Position numbers and translations under genes: made by a program. A DNA stretch of 64,000 bases, from NCBI GenBank assembly GCA_026003195.1, contig BPGU01000003.1:660763-724762 (forward strand), read 5' to 3'. The DNA is from Armatimonadota bacterium (GTDB lineage: Bacteria; Armatimonadota; HRBIN16). The notes beneath the pieces are model-generated. The model did not search any database, had not been told where the DNA came from, and saw only the letters and a program-made list of their open reading frames with translations. Numbering within the stretch: the first letter of the stretch is position 1; every line of letters begins with the position of its first letter. Positions 1 through 8,784 of this stretch are shown here, piece by piece.

Positions 1-348
1 GCGATGGGTAAAGTACGAGAGCGACAAACTCTGCAGGTGCTCATACACTCTCTCACGCAGGCGCATCGTGAAACGATTGACCGCCAGGGAGAGGTAGTAG
101 GTCTGCCCATAGGCGAAAACAAACTTGAGGAGGAATGCTCCGACAACAATCAGGCTCACGCGGTTGAGCAGGCTCACATCGTGGTAGTGCTGTGCCGCGT
201 TGACCACGTCACGGGTGAGCGCGAAGATACGCAGGGTAATCCCCTGCGCTCCCGCTGCGCAAATCAAGCCGAGAATGATGTATTTCAGGTGAGGCTTGAG
301 GTCTCGCCACAATCGCCTTTGTAGTTGTTTGTCATCCCGAGTCGGCAT
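1..348 (-). CDS. msbA: Lipid A/LPS flippase MsbA-type ABC transporter, N-terminal part
   Basis: The first 116 codons of an ABC exporter are present; the rest lies beyond the window edge. The frame opens with ATG at 348, inside the last codons of lpxB (17-bp overlap), with GGAAG about 7 bases upstream. The translation has two hydrophobic stretches (residues about 21-40 and 60-80) followed by LRERVYEHLQSLSLSYF, the intracellular-loop signature of MsbA-type half transporters (compare LR..lf.hLq.Ls..ff). In the family these homodimers flip lipid A-core from the inner to the outer leaflet of the inner membrane. Its place right after lpxB supports that role. No ATPase motifs can be checked, so another exporter of the same fold remains possible. 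Confidence 0.8.
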   Translation of the reverse strand, partial: MPTRDDKQLQRRLWRDLKPHLKYIILGLICAAGAQGITLRIFALTRDVVNAAQHYHDVSLLNRVSLIVVGAFLLKFVFAYGQTYYLSLAVNRFTMRLRERVYEHLQSLSLSYFTHR

Positions 349-1501
349 CGCTCACTTCCAGACACTCCAGGAGCATTTGTGCGGCGCGTTCGGTCGCACC
401 CGGCGCTCCCAGTACGGATTTTACCTCCTGCAGGGCTTCCCGTTGTAGCCGGTGACCTTCGGTGCCCGGCAAAAGATTCAAGGAGTGAGCCACGATGTTC
501 TGTGGTGTCGCAGAATGCTGGAGCAGCTCCGGGCAAACGCTGCGCTGCGCAATCAGGTTGGGCAAGCCGATAAAGGAGAGGTTCAGCGAGCGCTTACGGA
601 GATGGTATTCCAGCTCCATCAGCCATGAACCGCGATACAGGATAATCATCGGCGTGCCCAGTATCGCCGCCTCCAGCGTGGCGGTGCCCGAACAACACCA
701 CAGCAGGTGGCTGTATGCCATCACATCGTACGTCCTCTCGCGGACGATTCGCCAGGGGACAGTGCATCCAGCGAAGACGCGCTGCACCTCTTCGTCCTTT
801 ACCGCTGGCGCGAGCGCGAGCACGAACTGTGCTGCCGGTTCCTGTTCAGCGAGCCGTTCTGCTGCCTGGCGCAGGACGGGTAGTAGCGAGCGTACCTCCT
901 GTCGTCGGCTTCCGGGCAACAGTCCTATCCGCAAGCCCTCCGGATTCAGGCTGAGCCTCTCGCAGAACTCCTTTTCATTCAGCGAGGGTTTCACCCTGTC
1001 CAGCAAGGGATGCCCGACAAAGTGCGCGTTCGCTCCCGCCTGCCTCAGCAGCTCGGCGGACCAGGGAAACGGTGTGACGATGCAATCGGTGCAGGATGGA
1101 AGGTCGTTGCGCCGGGGTAGATACCTGCGCCAGGAACCGGGCGGGAAATAATAGAACACCTTCATCCCTCTTTCTTTCGCCCACTTCGCCAGCGGCACGT
1201 TAAACGCACCGAAATCCACCAGTACCAGCAGGTCAGGAGGTTCCTGAGCCAGCCGGTGTTTCAGCTTTTGCTGTGCCAGCCACAGCGCAGGCGCAACACG
1301 CAACGCCTCTACCACACCGACCGCGCCCCACTGGCTACTATCGTACAGCAGCTGTACTCCCGCTCTCGCCATGAGTCGTCCGCCGACGCCCCAGAAGTGT
1401 ACATCAGGCAGCCGTTCACGCACTGCCTGCACGAGCGCGGCGCAACTGGCATCGCCACTGGCTTCTCCTGCCACACAGAAAATGGTTACTGGTTTGCTCA
1501 C
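332..1501 (-). CDS. lpxB: Lipid-A-disaccharide synthase
   Basis: 389 residues. LpxB joins UDP-2,3-diacylglucosamine and lipid X to form the beta-1,6-linked disaccharide of lipid A at the inner face of the inner membrane. The N-terminus carries the GEASGD motif (residues 12-17), and the middle has VGHPLLD and GLLPGSRRQEV, both typical of this GT19 enzyme. The usual DFPGFN and SPQVWAW motifs appear here as DFGAFN and PPGSWRR, a divergent variant. The start is GTG at 1501, overlapping the lpxA stop in a GTGA arrangement, so translation is probably coupled. Length and context make the assignment firm, although the altered motifs deserve a structural check. Confidence 0.9.
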   Translation of the reverse strand: MSKPVTIFCVAGEASGDASCAALVQAVRERLPDVHFWGVGGRLMARAGVQLLYDSSQWGAVGVVEALRVAPALWLAQQKLKHRLAQEPPDLLVLVDFGAFNVPLAKWAKERGMKVFYYFPPGSWRRYLPRRNDLPSCTDCIVTPFPWSAELLRQAGANAHFVGHPLLDRVKPSLNEKEFCERLSLNPEGLRIGLLPGSRRQEVRSLLPVLRQAAERLAEQEPAAQFVLALAPAVKDEEVQRVFAGCTVPWRIVRERTYDVMAYSHLLWCCSGTATLEAAILGTPMIILYRGSWLMELEYHLRKRSLNLSFIGLPNLIAQRSVCPELLQHSATPQNIVAHSLNLLPGTEGHRLQREALQEVKSVLGAPGATERAAQMLLECLEVSDADSG

Positions 1502-2319
1502 CGCATACCGCGAGGGTCGTTGGCACGCCCTCCAAACCCCTTACGGATACTGCGCAGGAAATCCAGCAGATAGTCGCGCTCCGGGCTGGGCTCCACCTCC
1601 TCCTCAATGGCTTCGATCGCCTGCGACATGTTCAGTTTCGAGCGGTACAGCAGTTTGTATGCCTGCCTCAGCCCCGCTCGTACCGCAGGGGGAACACCAT
1701 GTCGGCGCAGACCGATTGTGTTCAGGTCCAGCACCTCTGCGGGACGCCCATCCACCATCATGAAGGGAGGAACGTCCTGCACCACTTTGGACATCCCGCC
1801 CAGCATTGCCAGCTTGCCGATACGGGTGTACTGATGCACGCCCACCATCCCACCGAAGACCACGTGGTCTTCCACGATAACGTGCCCGCTGATGCCCGCC
1901 TGATTGGCAATGATGATGCCATTGCCCAGCTTGCAGTTGTGCCCGATATGTACATAGCCCATAATCATATTGTCATCGCCGATGACAGTGGCTTCCTCTT
2001 CACCGGTAGCGCGGTGGATGGTGACGAACTCGCGGATGATGTTGCGGTCACCGATGCGCAGGTAGCTGCGCTCCCCTTTGAACTTGGTATCTTGCGGAGG
2101 TCCACCCAGAATCGCGCTATGGAAGATGTGGCAGTAGGAACCGATAGTTGTCCACTTCTCCACCACCACATGCGATTCGAGGATGGTTCCTTCCCCGATG
2201 TAGACGTGAGCTCCAACGATACTATAAGGACCTATCTCTACGTCTGGAGCCAGTTCTGCCGTCGGGTGGATAATCGCCGTTGGATGTATCTTCGAATGCG
2301 CCATCGTTTGTATGCCCAT
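1498..2319 (-). CDS. lpxA: Acyl-ACP--UDP-N-acetylglucosamine O-acyltransferase
   Basis: About 273 residues. LpxA starts lipid A synthesis by 3-O-acylation of UDP-GlcNAc in the cytoplasm. The first two thirds are a left-handed beta helix of hexapeptide repeats (for example IHPTA, IGPYSIVG, IGDDNMIMGYVHIGHNC), with the VVFGGMVGVHQ and MSKVVQDVPPF stretches typical of LpxA, followed by the helical C-terminal domain (GLRRHGVPP...). The ATG at 2319 overlaps the fabZ stop (TGATG), and another in-frame ATG (MAHSK) at 2304 is also plausible. It is surrounded by fabZ, lpxC and lpxB as in many Gram-negative bacteria. Confidence 0.93.
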   Translation of the reverse strand: MGIQTMAHSKIHPTAIIHPTAELAPDVEIGPYSIVGAHVYIGEGTILESHVVVEKWTTIGSYCHIFHSAILGGPPQDTKFKGERSYLRIGDRNIIREFVTIHRATGEEEATVIGDDNMIMGYVHIGHNCKLGNGIIIANQAGISGHVIVEDHVVFGGMVGVHQYTRIGKLAMLGGMSKVVQDVPPFMMVDGRPAEVLDLNTIGLRRHGVPPAVRAGLRQAYKLLYRSKLNMSQAIEAIEEEVEPSPERDYLLDFLRSIRKGFGGRANDPRGMR

Positions 2320-2831
2320 CACTGAGAATTCCCTTCGTCTACAGTGGAGTTTTCCATCTGTTGTTGTGCGCGGCTACCGTCCTTTCTGCGTTCAACCAGC
2401 GCAAAAATCATCTCCGCTTCCGCCACCACCTGCCCGTTCACGCGCCCGACCACGCGTACTTTGCCGGTGCTACCGCGAAAACGTAACACCTCTACCTCAG
2501 TGATGAGGGTATCGCCCGGCACCACCGGCTTGCGGAAACGCACCTTGTCGATGCCGCCAATATAAGCCAGCTTGTGGCGATGCTCCGGCAGCGAAAGCAT
2601 CAACACACCTCCCACCTGAGCCATCGCCTCCACGACCAGCACACCAGGCATAATGGCTTGCCCGGGAAAATGCCCGTTGAAAAACTCCTCGTTGATGGTG
2701 ACGTTTTTCAACCCCACCGCCCGTTTGCCGGGCTCCAGCTCCAGAATGCGATCCACCAGCAGCAACGGATAGCGGTGCGGCAGTATCTCGCGAACCGCCT
2801 CCACGTCCAGAACCCCGTTCGGTCCTATCAT
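2319..2831 (-). CDS. fabZ: (3R)-hydroxyacyl-ACP dehydratase FabZ
   Basis: 170 residues, a little longer than most FabZ because of a charged C-terminal tail after about residue 148. The hot-dog fold enzyme dehydrates 3-hydroxyacyl-ACP in fatty acid synthesis and balances use of hydroxyacyl-ACP between phospholipids and lipid A. Catalytic residues are visible as His54 in NGHFPGQAIMPGVLVVEAMA and Glu68 in the same motif; ILPHRYPLLLVDRI near the start is also diagnostic. It lies 3 bp after lpxC and overlaps lpxA. In several diderm lineages lpxC and fabZ are fused; here they are adjacent but separate. Confidence 0.95.
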   Translation of the reverse strand: MIGPNGVLDVEAVREILPHRYPLLLVDRILELEPGKRAVGLKNVTINEEFFNGHFPGQAIMPGVLVVEAMAQVGGVLMLSLPEHRHKLAYIGGIDKVRFRKPVVPGDTLITEVEVLRFRGSTGKVRVVGRVNGQVVAEAEMIFALVERRKDGSRAQQQMENSTVDEGNSQ

Positions 2832-2834
2832 CTT

Positions 2835-3656
2835 TCACTCCCCCTGTATGGTCTGTCGTAATGCCAGCGCGAAGGCGGTGTTCATCGTGTGGCTGGGCTT
2901 TACCGCCACGAACAACGCCTCCACCTGCGCGCCCACCAGCGCCATATCGCCGAGAAGGTCGAGCACCTTGTGCCGGAGCACCTCATCCGGGAAGCGAAGG
3001 GGAGTACTGTAACGGTCTGGAAAGATCACCAGCGCATTATCCAGGCTTCCGCCCAGTGCTTTCCCCCGTGCCAGCAGTGCTTCCACCTCTTCCCAGAAGC
3101 CAAAGGTGCGGGCAGGTGCTATCTCCTCCAGATAGTCTATTTTATCCAGATGGAACCACGCCACCTGCGTGCCTATCAATGGGTGGTCATAGTGCACCGT
3201 GGTGATGAGCAGACGTTCGGGATGAGGCATTGCCCAGATACCCCGGTCGCCCGCCATGACCGATACCGGGCGCGTGAGGCGGATGCGCTGGCGCTCTGCG
3301 GACTGCTCGCAGAGCCCCACCTGCTGAAAACGCTCTGCCCAGGGCATCGCACTGCCGTCTAAAACCGGTATCTCCTCACCGTCTACCTCGATGTGCGCGT
3401 TGTCTACACCAGTGCCTGCCAGCGCGGAAAGCAGATGCTCCACCGTCATCACCCGCACGCCGTCCCTGCCGAGGGTGGTGCATCTGTCGGTGGAAACAAC
3501 GTATTCTGCCAGCGCAGGGATATGTCGCCCCTCCACGCAGAAGGTAATCCCCGCGTTCTCCTCTGCCGGACGAACCGTTACCCGGCTCTGTTTGCCTGTG
3601 TGCACGCCAACGCCTTCGACGCTGACCGCCTCTTTCAGCGTGCACTGTCTACTCAT
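2835..3656 (-). CDS. lpxC: UDP-3-O-acyl-N-acetylglucosamine deacetylase
   Basis: About 273 residues. This zinc deacetylase is the committed step of lipid A synthesis. Zinc-binding and active-site motifs are seen: TVEHLLSALAG (first His), FPDEVLRHKVLDLLGDMAL (second His and Asp) and KPSHTMNTAFA (catalytic His near the C-terminus). I place the start at ATG 3656 (MSRQCTLKEAV), which overlaps the lpxD stop by 8 bp; an upstream extension in frame would lie inside lpxD. It is shorter than proteobacterial LpxC (about 305 residues), mostly at the C-terminus. No fused FabZ domain. Confidence 0.95.
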   Translation of the reverse strand: MSRQCTLKEAVSVEGVGVHTGKQSRVTVRPAEENAGITFCVEGRHIPALAEYVVSTDRCTTLGRDGVRVMTVEHLLSALAGTGVDNAHIEVDGEEIPVLDGSAMPWAERFQQVGLCEQSAERQRIRLTRPVSVMAGDRGIWAMPHPERLLITTVHYDHPLIGTQVAWFHLDKIDYLEEIAPARTFGFWEEVEALLARGKALGGSLDNALVIFPDRYSTPLRFPDEVLRHKVLDLLGDMALVGAQVEALFVAVKPSHTMNTAFALALRQTIQGE

Positions 3657-4680
3657 CTTTCCCCTCCATCGATACACCCAGTTTCTTCTCCAGTTCTTTG
3701 ACCCGCTCGAACAGCTCGGGCAGGCGACTGGTGTAAGCCATCAGGCGCAACTGTTTGCCGTGCTCACGGGCAGGGCTGCCAAAGTAGCGCTGTCCGCCCT
3801 GAAGGTTGCCTGCCACCCCCGATTGTGCCGCCACAATGGCACCGTCACCGATGCTCACGTGGTCCGCTACTCCTACCTGTCCCGCCAGCACGACATAGCG
3901 ACCGATGTGCACGCTACCTGCAATGCCCACCTGTGCGACCAGCAGGCAATTCTCCCCAATCTGCACATTATGCCCGATGTGAACCAGATTGTCAATCTTG
4001 GTGCCCGAACCGATGCGGGTGACCCCTGTTTTCGCCCGGTCGATGCACACATTCGCGCCTATTTCCACGTCATCGCCAATCTCCACCGTGCCGATATGGG
4101 GTACTTTGCGGTGCACGCCCCCCACCGTCACGTAACCAAAACCATCCGCGCCGATGACTGAACCCGGATGTACAATGACCCGGTTGCCCAGTTTGACCCC
4201 GTGCATCAGCGTCACGTTCGGGTACAGCACACACCGCTCGCCTATCTGCACATCACGCCCGATATAGCACAGTGGATACAGCACGCTGCCCTCCCCGATT
4301 CGTGCTCCCGCTTCGATGACACACCCTGCACCGATGACCACATCCTCTGCAAGTTCTGCATCGGGGGAGATGACAGCGTTCAGGTCAATACCTTGCGGGT
4401 GTCGCGGCGGCGGTGCAAACAGCTCCAGAACTTTCAGAAATGCCTCCCTGGGCGAGTCGACGCGCAGAACAGGCTTGCCGATAGAGGGTGCGTCTTGCCA
4501 GACGATGATCGCGGAAGCAGGACACCGCTCCGCTATGCGCAGGTAGCGAGGCGATTCCGCAAAGACAACATCCCCCTCCTGCGCGAACTCGATGGAGGAG
4601 GCTCCTGTAATCAGCGTGGATGCATCACCCTCCACCTGGGCGTTGAGCTTCTGTGCCAGCGCCTGTAACGTCATTTTCAT
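3649..4680 (-). CDS. lpxD: UDP-3-O-(3-hydroxyacyl)glucosamine N-acyltransferase
   Basis: About 343 residues. LpxD adds the second hydroxyacyl chain during lipid A synthesis. The N-terminal uridine-binding domain (residues 1 to about 100) is followed by many hexapeptide repeats forming a beta helix (IGAGCVIEAGARIGEGS, HIGHNVQIGENCLLVAQ) with the GADGFGYV motif, then a short C-terminal helix ending in RVKELEKKLG. The ATG at 4680 overlaps the TGA of the preceding lipoprotein gene by four bases (ATGA), so I reject a longer in-frame start at 4791. Confidence 0.94.
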   Translation of the reverse strand: MKMTLQALAQKLNAQVEGDASTLITGASSIEFAQEGDVVFAESPRYLRIAERCPASAIIVWQDAPSIGKPVLRVDSPREAFLKVLELFAPPPRHPQGIDLNAVISPDAELAEDVVIGAGCVIEAGARIGEGSVLYPLCYIGRDVQIGERCVLYPNVTLMHGVKLGNRVIVHPGSVIGADGFGYVTVGGVHRKVPHIGTVEIGDDVEIGANVCIDRAKTGVTRIGSGTKIDNLVHIGHNVQIGENCLLVAQVGIAGSVHIGRYVVLAGQVGVADHVSIGDGAIVAAQSGVAGNLQGGQRYFGSPAREHGKQLRLMAYTSRLPELFERVKELEKKLGVSMEGKDE

Positions 4681-5711
4681 CGAGCGGTTCCTCGTATCTC
4701 CTGGGCGATTTGTGTGGTCACATCGGGTATACCCTCCCGCGCCTGCCAGACAGGTATCCAGCGATGACGACGACATATCGCCTCCACCCACCGCTGGACA
4801 TCCTGCTCTATCAGAGGGCGTATTTCCCCTTTCGGGGTTGCAGGGGCAGGGGGCAGCGATCGCAAACCTCGCACGGCTCTCTCCGGTACCTGGAGGATGG
4901 TTTTCGGGAAAACAACCGGATCGCTCGCATCGGCGAAGGCGCGTATCTGCAGACTGGCGCGCAGCTGCTCTGCCAGCAGTCGTTTTGCGCTCCTCTCTCG
5001 CAGTTCCTCACGCCTGCGCTCATACTCCCGTTCAATGCTTTCTTCGCGCTCACGGATGCGGCGAGCGGTTTCCTCCTCGATGGTAGCCAGCTTCCGACGC
5101 AGCGTCTCCGAAAGGTGCAATTGCTCCGCCTCCACCTCCTGGAGACGAGCGTTCAGAGCATCGCGCTGGTCGGGTCGGATACGAACCAGCCGTTGCAATA
5201 CCAGTCGCCTGATTTCCACATCCGCATGAGGCAGATGATGCTGACGCAGGGCTTCCGCTATCTGCTGTTCCGCCTGCTGCAGCAGTTCCTGGCGCGCCCG
5301 TTCTCCCTCCGCCTTTTGCTCCACTTCCAGCTGTGCCAGCTCTTCTTGAAACAGGCGTGCCTCCATCTGCTGCAAGCGAGCAGCCAGTGCCTGCTGTTGC
5401 TGGGTGGAGGTCTGTGCAATACGCTGACGCCTGCGCTCCGATTCGGGGGTTTGCAGGGGGCGTAATGTCGTTCCCGGCAGGGAAAAGAGCGACGGGAATC
5501 TCTGCCCGGCGATGATGTGGGACGGCCGGGCGCCCTGCCCGATTGGCTGCCATTCCCAGAGAGGATGGTACACCAGCAGGGCTTGCCACTGAATGTAAAC
5601 CCTTTGGGGCTGTGGAACGCCGGCACAACCGCTCAGGTAGCTCCCAGCCGTCAGCACCGCCAGCAGTGAAAGAGCGAGCTGTTTACTTCTTGTTAAGTCG
5701 CTTGATGACAT
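4677..5711 (-). CDS. Unrecognised coiled-coil lipoprotein in the lpx/bam locus
   Basis: 344 residues, family not recognised. A signal peptide ends in a lipobox (LSGC, Cys29), predicting a lipid-anchored periplasmic protein. Residues about 105-250 are almost entirely Glu, Gln, Arg, Leu and Ala with heptad spacing, a long coiled coil; the last ~90 residues contain FADASDPVVFPKTILQVPE and a C-terminal segment rich in Trp and Ile that may be a small globular domain. The C-terminal half looks OmpH/Skp-like in style. It overlaps the skp stop by 29 bp and the lpxD start by 4 bp, so it is firmly inside the operon. A periplasmic chaperone or LPS/barrel-assembly accessory role is an inference from context only. 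Confidence 0.75.
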   Translation of the reverse strand: MSSSDLTRSKQLALSLLAVLTAGSYLSGCAGVPQPQRVYIQWQALLVYHPLWEWQPIGQGARPSHIIAGQRFPSLFSLPGTTLRPLQTPESERRRQRIAQTSTQQQQALAARLQQMEARLFQEELAQLEVEQKAEGERARQELLQQAEQQIAEALRQHHLPHADVEIRRLVLQRLVRIRPDQRDALNARLQEVEAEQLHLSETLRRKLATIEEETARRIREREESIEREYERRREELRERSAKRLLAEQLRASLQIRAFADASDPVVFPKTILQVPERAVRGLRSLPPAPATPKGEIRPLIEQDVQRWVEAICRRHRWIPVWQAREGIPDVTTQIAQEIRGTAR

Positions 5712-6306
5712 CGCTGGTGATGTCGTTGGAGGCGTAGAGCACCTGTGTGCTGTCGAACACCACCGCCAGCTTCTTCTCTTGAGCGACCGCCGCTACCGCT
5801 TTGCGGATGTCCTGCAGCATCTGGTTAATCATCTCATCACGGCGCGCGTTAAGCTGCTGCTCAAACTGGTCCTGCAGCTGCATGAGGGTTTCTCTGTTTC
5901 GGTTCTCGATGGCGGTGAGCTGGTTGATGCGCTGTACCTCTTGCTCGGAAGGCGGGTTCTTCTGGCGCAGCTGGGAAAGCTCCTGATTGAGCTGTTGCGA
6001 CTTCTGCTCGATCTGCTGCATCCGCTGCTTTTGCTGGTCGGTGGGATTGGTGATGCTCATCAGGTTTTCATACTCGGTGATTTCCGACTCTTCCAGCAAA
6101 AGGTTATTGGCTCTCCATTGCAGTTTGGCACGCATCTGGTCGCGCATCTGCTGCAGCTGGCTCTCCAGGGTTTTGCGCTGTTCGTATTCGTCCACGACGC
6201 GCTTCAGGTCGACCATGCCGAATGGGCTTTGTGCCTGCGCCCACGCACCGGCGGTCAGGCTGATGATTCCTGCTATCGCTATCAGCAGGCTGAACGCTCG
6301 TTTCAT
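5683..6306 (-). CDS. skp: Skp/OmpH-family periplasmic chaperone
   Basis: 207 residues. A signal peptide with likely cleavage after AGAWA (about residue 23) precedes a long Gln/Glu/Arg-rich coiled coil (about 45-165) and a C-terminal beta segment LAVVFDSTQVLYAS followed by DVIKRLNKK, the pattern of OmpH/Skp proteins (typically VDSTGVLYAdp..DIT..V...L). Skp trimers hold unfolded outer-membrane proteins in their tentacles. The gene follows bamA by 36 bp and precedes an unknown coiled-coil lipoprotein, matching the common bamA-skp-lpxD order. Confidence 0.88.
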   Translation of the reverse strand: MKRAFSLLIAIAGIISLTAGAWAQAQSPFGMVDLKRVVDEYEQRKTLESQLQQMRDQMRAKLQWRANNLLLEESEITEYENLMSITNPTDQQKQRMQQIEQKSQQLNQELSQLRQKNPPSEQEVQRINQLTAIENRNRETLMQLQDQFEQQLNARRDEMINQMLQDIRKAVAAVAQEKKLAVVFDSTQVLYASNDITSDVIKRLNKK

Positions 6307-6342
6307 CCGATATTCCTCCTCGTGTTCCTCACTGATGATACC

Positions 6343-8124
6343 TCAGAATACATTGCCGATGCTGAAGTGAGTCCGTGCTCCTTCGCTGCCAAAGCCGTAG
6401 TCCAGTCGCAAGGGACCGATGGGCGTGCGCACACGGATGCCGATTCCTGCACCCACCTGCGGTTTGAAGCCGGAGTGCTGGGTGAAGTCGTTAATGGTGC
6501 CGTAGCGTCCGCCCCAGGCGTCGCCAGCATCCACAAAAAGCACCCCCACCAGGTTCTGTGCCAGCGGGGCACGGTATTCCACGCTGAACAGCGCCACGTT
6601 TTCACCCCAGAAGCGGTCCTCGGGGTAGCCTCGCAGGCTTTCCGCACCACCCAGGAAGAACTGTTCGAAGAAGGGTAGTTTCCCAAATGCCTTGCCTGCA
6701 TACAGCCGTATGGCAAAAACGTGTCGCTTGTCGGCGAGCGCGCGCCTGCGCCCCTGCGGCGAGAAGTAGCGCCTCAGGTCTATCGAGACCTTGTTGAAGC
6801 TCGCCTTGCCCACGAATCCGCCCGAGATAGCCGTGCCGATGTCCTTCAGGTCTGCCAGAGCGGTTTCAAAGGCGAAAGAATCAAAGCCACCCGAAGCGGG
6901 GTCAAAGTCCACATCGCGCGTGTTGTGCGTTAAGCGAAGGGAAAACGCGCTGACCGTGCCGTCCTGCTTAATGAATATCTCGCTGGGCAGCACCGATGGG
7001 TTGTTCGTACGCACGGACTCGGTGCGCACACCGATATAGGCTCGTGTTGTCTCCGACAAGGGACGGCTGAGGGTGACGATTCCTCCGCGCCGTCGCTCGT
7101 CATAGCGGTCTTCATCGCCGATGGTACCCGGGTCCGAGGTGAAAAGCCCTCTGCTAAACCGATACAGGGTCTTATCGAAAACGCTCAGCGAGAGAGAAGT
7201 ATTGCGGCTATCCAGCCAGGGCTCCGCGAAGTTTATCTCGAAGTTATTGGCATTGGCGGGTCCTCCACGCTCCAGACGAACGCCCAGCGTTTGCCCGACC
7301 CCGCGGAAGTTCGTCTCGTACATCTCCAGAAACCCCACCAGCTGCTGGCGGTTGTTGTAGGCGGCACCGACCGAAAACAGCCCCGTGCGTCGCTCCGCTA
7401 CGTTCACGGTGACGATCACCTTGCTCAGGTCAGAGCCGATTTCCGCCTTGTAGCTGATGTCCTCAAACAGCTCCGTGTTATACACCCTCTGCAGGTCCTT
7501 CTGAATCTGCTCCAGGTTATACAACGCACCCGGGCGAGTGTAGCGCATTTCGCGAAGCACCACTCGCTCGCGCGTCTTGCGCAATCCGGTCACCTTCACC
7601 GCCTCTATGGTAACCTCTTTCAGGGGCAGATTCAAAATGGTGGGGTCATCGCGGTCGGGTCCTACGGTATCCGGGTCCACGTTCACCAGGTACCCCTTCT
7701 GCATGTACAGCCGGGTAATCGCCTCGATGTCGGCGGCGAGGTCGTTGTGATTGAGCAGTCTGCCCGGCTGCGTGCGCATCAGCTTCAGTATCTCGTCGGT
7801 GGAGAAGACGGTATTACCAGTAATGCGTATCTGGCTGATGCGGGGATATTCCTGCACTTCATAGATGATGCGAACCCCCTGCGGCGTGGTTTCCGTGCGC
7901 GGAATCACATCGCTGAAAAAGCCCATATCTCGCAGCGCCGCACGGTCTTTACTGAGCAGCGATTGATCGAAATCCATACCCGGCTTGGCAGAGATTTTCG
8001 CCAGAATGGCTTCCTGTGGCACGTTGACATTGCCACGAATGACTACCTCGGCGATGCGCTGGGCATGGGCAGCACTCGCCATCGCCCATAACGCGACACA
8101 AAACGCGATTCGCAGTGTTCTCAT
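6343..8124 (-). CDS. bamA: Outer membrane protein assembly factor BamA (Omp85)
   Basis: About 593 residues, starting at ATG 8124 (MRTLRIAF) with a signal peptide ending in AHAQ; the frame is open upstream, but that part reads as leader. The mature N-terminus has POTRA repeats (IAEVVIRGNVNVPQEAIL; ISQIRITGNTVFSTDEIL; VTIEAVKVTGLRKTRERVV), so about three rather than the five of E. coli. The remaining about 300 residues form the Omp85 barrel, with LGGAESLRGYPEDRFWG as the conserved L6 VRGY/F-like motif (here LRGY) and a terminal Phe. BamA inserts beta-barrel proteins into the outer membrane. The gene sits just downstream of an ECF sigma gene and upstream of skp. Confidence 0.93.
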   Translation of the reverse strand: MRTLRIAFCVALWAMASAAHAQRIAEVVIRGNVNVPQEAILAKISAKPGMDFDQSLLSKDRAALRDMGFFSDVIPRTETTPQGVRIIYEVQEYPRISQIRITGNTVFSTDEILKLMRTQPGRLLNHNDLAADIEAITRLYMQKGYLVNVDPDTVGPDRDDPTILNLPLKEVTIEAVKVTGLRKTRERVVLREMRYTRPGALYNLEQIQKDLQRVYNTELFEDISYKAEIGSDLSKVIVTVNVAERRTGLFSVGAAYNNRQQLVGFLEMYETNFRGVGQTLGVRLERGGPANANNFEINFAEPWLDSRNTSLSLSVFDKTLYRFSRGLFTSDPGTIGDEDRYDERRRGGIVTLSRPLSETTRAYIGVRTESVRTNNPSVLPSEIFIKQDGTVSAFSLRLTHNTRDVDFDPASGGFDSFAFETALADLKDIGTAISGGFVGKASFNKVSIDLRRYFSPQGRRRALADKRHVFAIRLYAGKAFGKLPFFEQFFLGGAESLRGYPEDRFWGENVALFSVEYRAPLAQNLVGVLFVDAGDAWGGRYGTINDFTQHSGFKPQVGAGIGIRVRTPIGPLRLDYGFGSEGARTHFSIGNVF

Positions 8125-8158
8125 TGCCGAACCGATGCTTCCTCCTTCTTCCATGCGC

Positions 8159-8725
8159 CTATCCTCTGTAGTAAGGCTCTAGTTTGCGACGTAACAGTGC
8201 TCTGGCGCGCGAGATGCGCGTCTTCACAGTGTCCAGCGGCAAGCCGGTCACCTCCGCAATCTGCTCGTAAGTCATCCCCTCCAGGTCGCGCAACACGGCG
8301 AACGCACGGTAACGCGGCGGCAGCGATTGTACCGCCTGTCGAACCCGCTGGATGAGCTCCTCTTTTTCCAGCATCTGTAAAGCCGACGGCGAGGGGTCGG
8401 GCAACTGCGTGAACAGGCTCTCGCCATCTGTTTCCACCGGTTCATCCAGTGAGCGGCTCACAAACTCCTGCTCGCGCCGGAGCCGTCTCAGGTACGAACG
8501 ATACTCATTGATAGCAATCCGGTACAGCCAGGTGTAAACGCTTGCCTCACCGCGAAATCGCCCAAACGCCTCGTACGCCTTCACAAACGTGTCCTGCGTT
8601 AAATCTGCCGCAAGATGCGTATCTGTCACAATATGACAGAACAGATTATAGATACGGGCGTAATACGCATCTACAACCTCTGTGAACCGGCGACGGCGCT
8701 CCTCTAGGTAATCGTCCTGTGCCAT
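8159..8725 (-). CDS. ECF-type RNA polymerase sigma factor
   Basis: 188 residues with region 2 (ADLTQDTFVKAYEAFGRFRG, VYTWLYRIAINEYRS; residues about 15-95) and region 4 (SLPPRYRAFAVLRDLEGMTY, TGLPLDTVKTRISRARALL; about 125-180). No region 3 or 1.1. ECF factors redirect RNA polymerase, often in envelope stress. It is located between the tamB-like gene and bamA, 34 bp before the bamA start. No anti-sigma gene is adjacent, unlike the second sigma gene at 40595. Control of the downstream envelope genes is an inference. Confidence 0.9.
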   Translation of the reverse strand: MAQDDYLEERRRRFTEVVDAYYARIYNLFCHIVTDTHLAADLTQDTFVKAYEAFGRFRGEASVYTWLYRIAINEYRSYLRRLRREQEFVSRSLDEPVETDGESLFTQLPDPSPSALQMLEKEELIQRVRQAVQSLPPRYRAFAVLRDLEGMTYEQIAEVTGLPLDTVKTRISRARALLRRKLEPYYRG

Positions 8726-8784
8726 AGCTCTCTCGCGGAAATACCTCTCACATGGCGCCGCCCTCGTTGCTGTAGTCTTTCACT

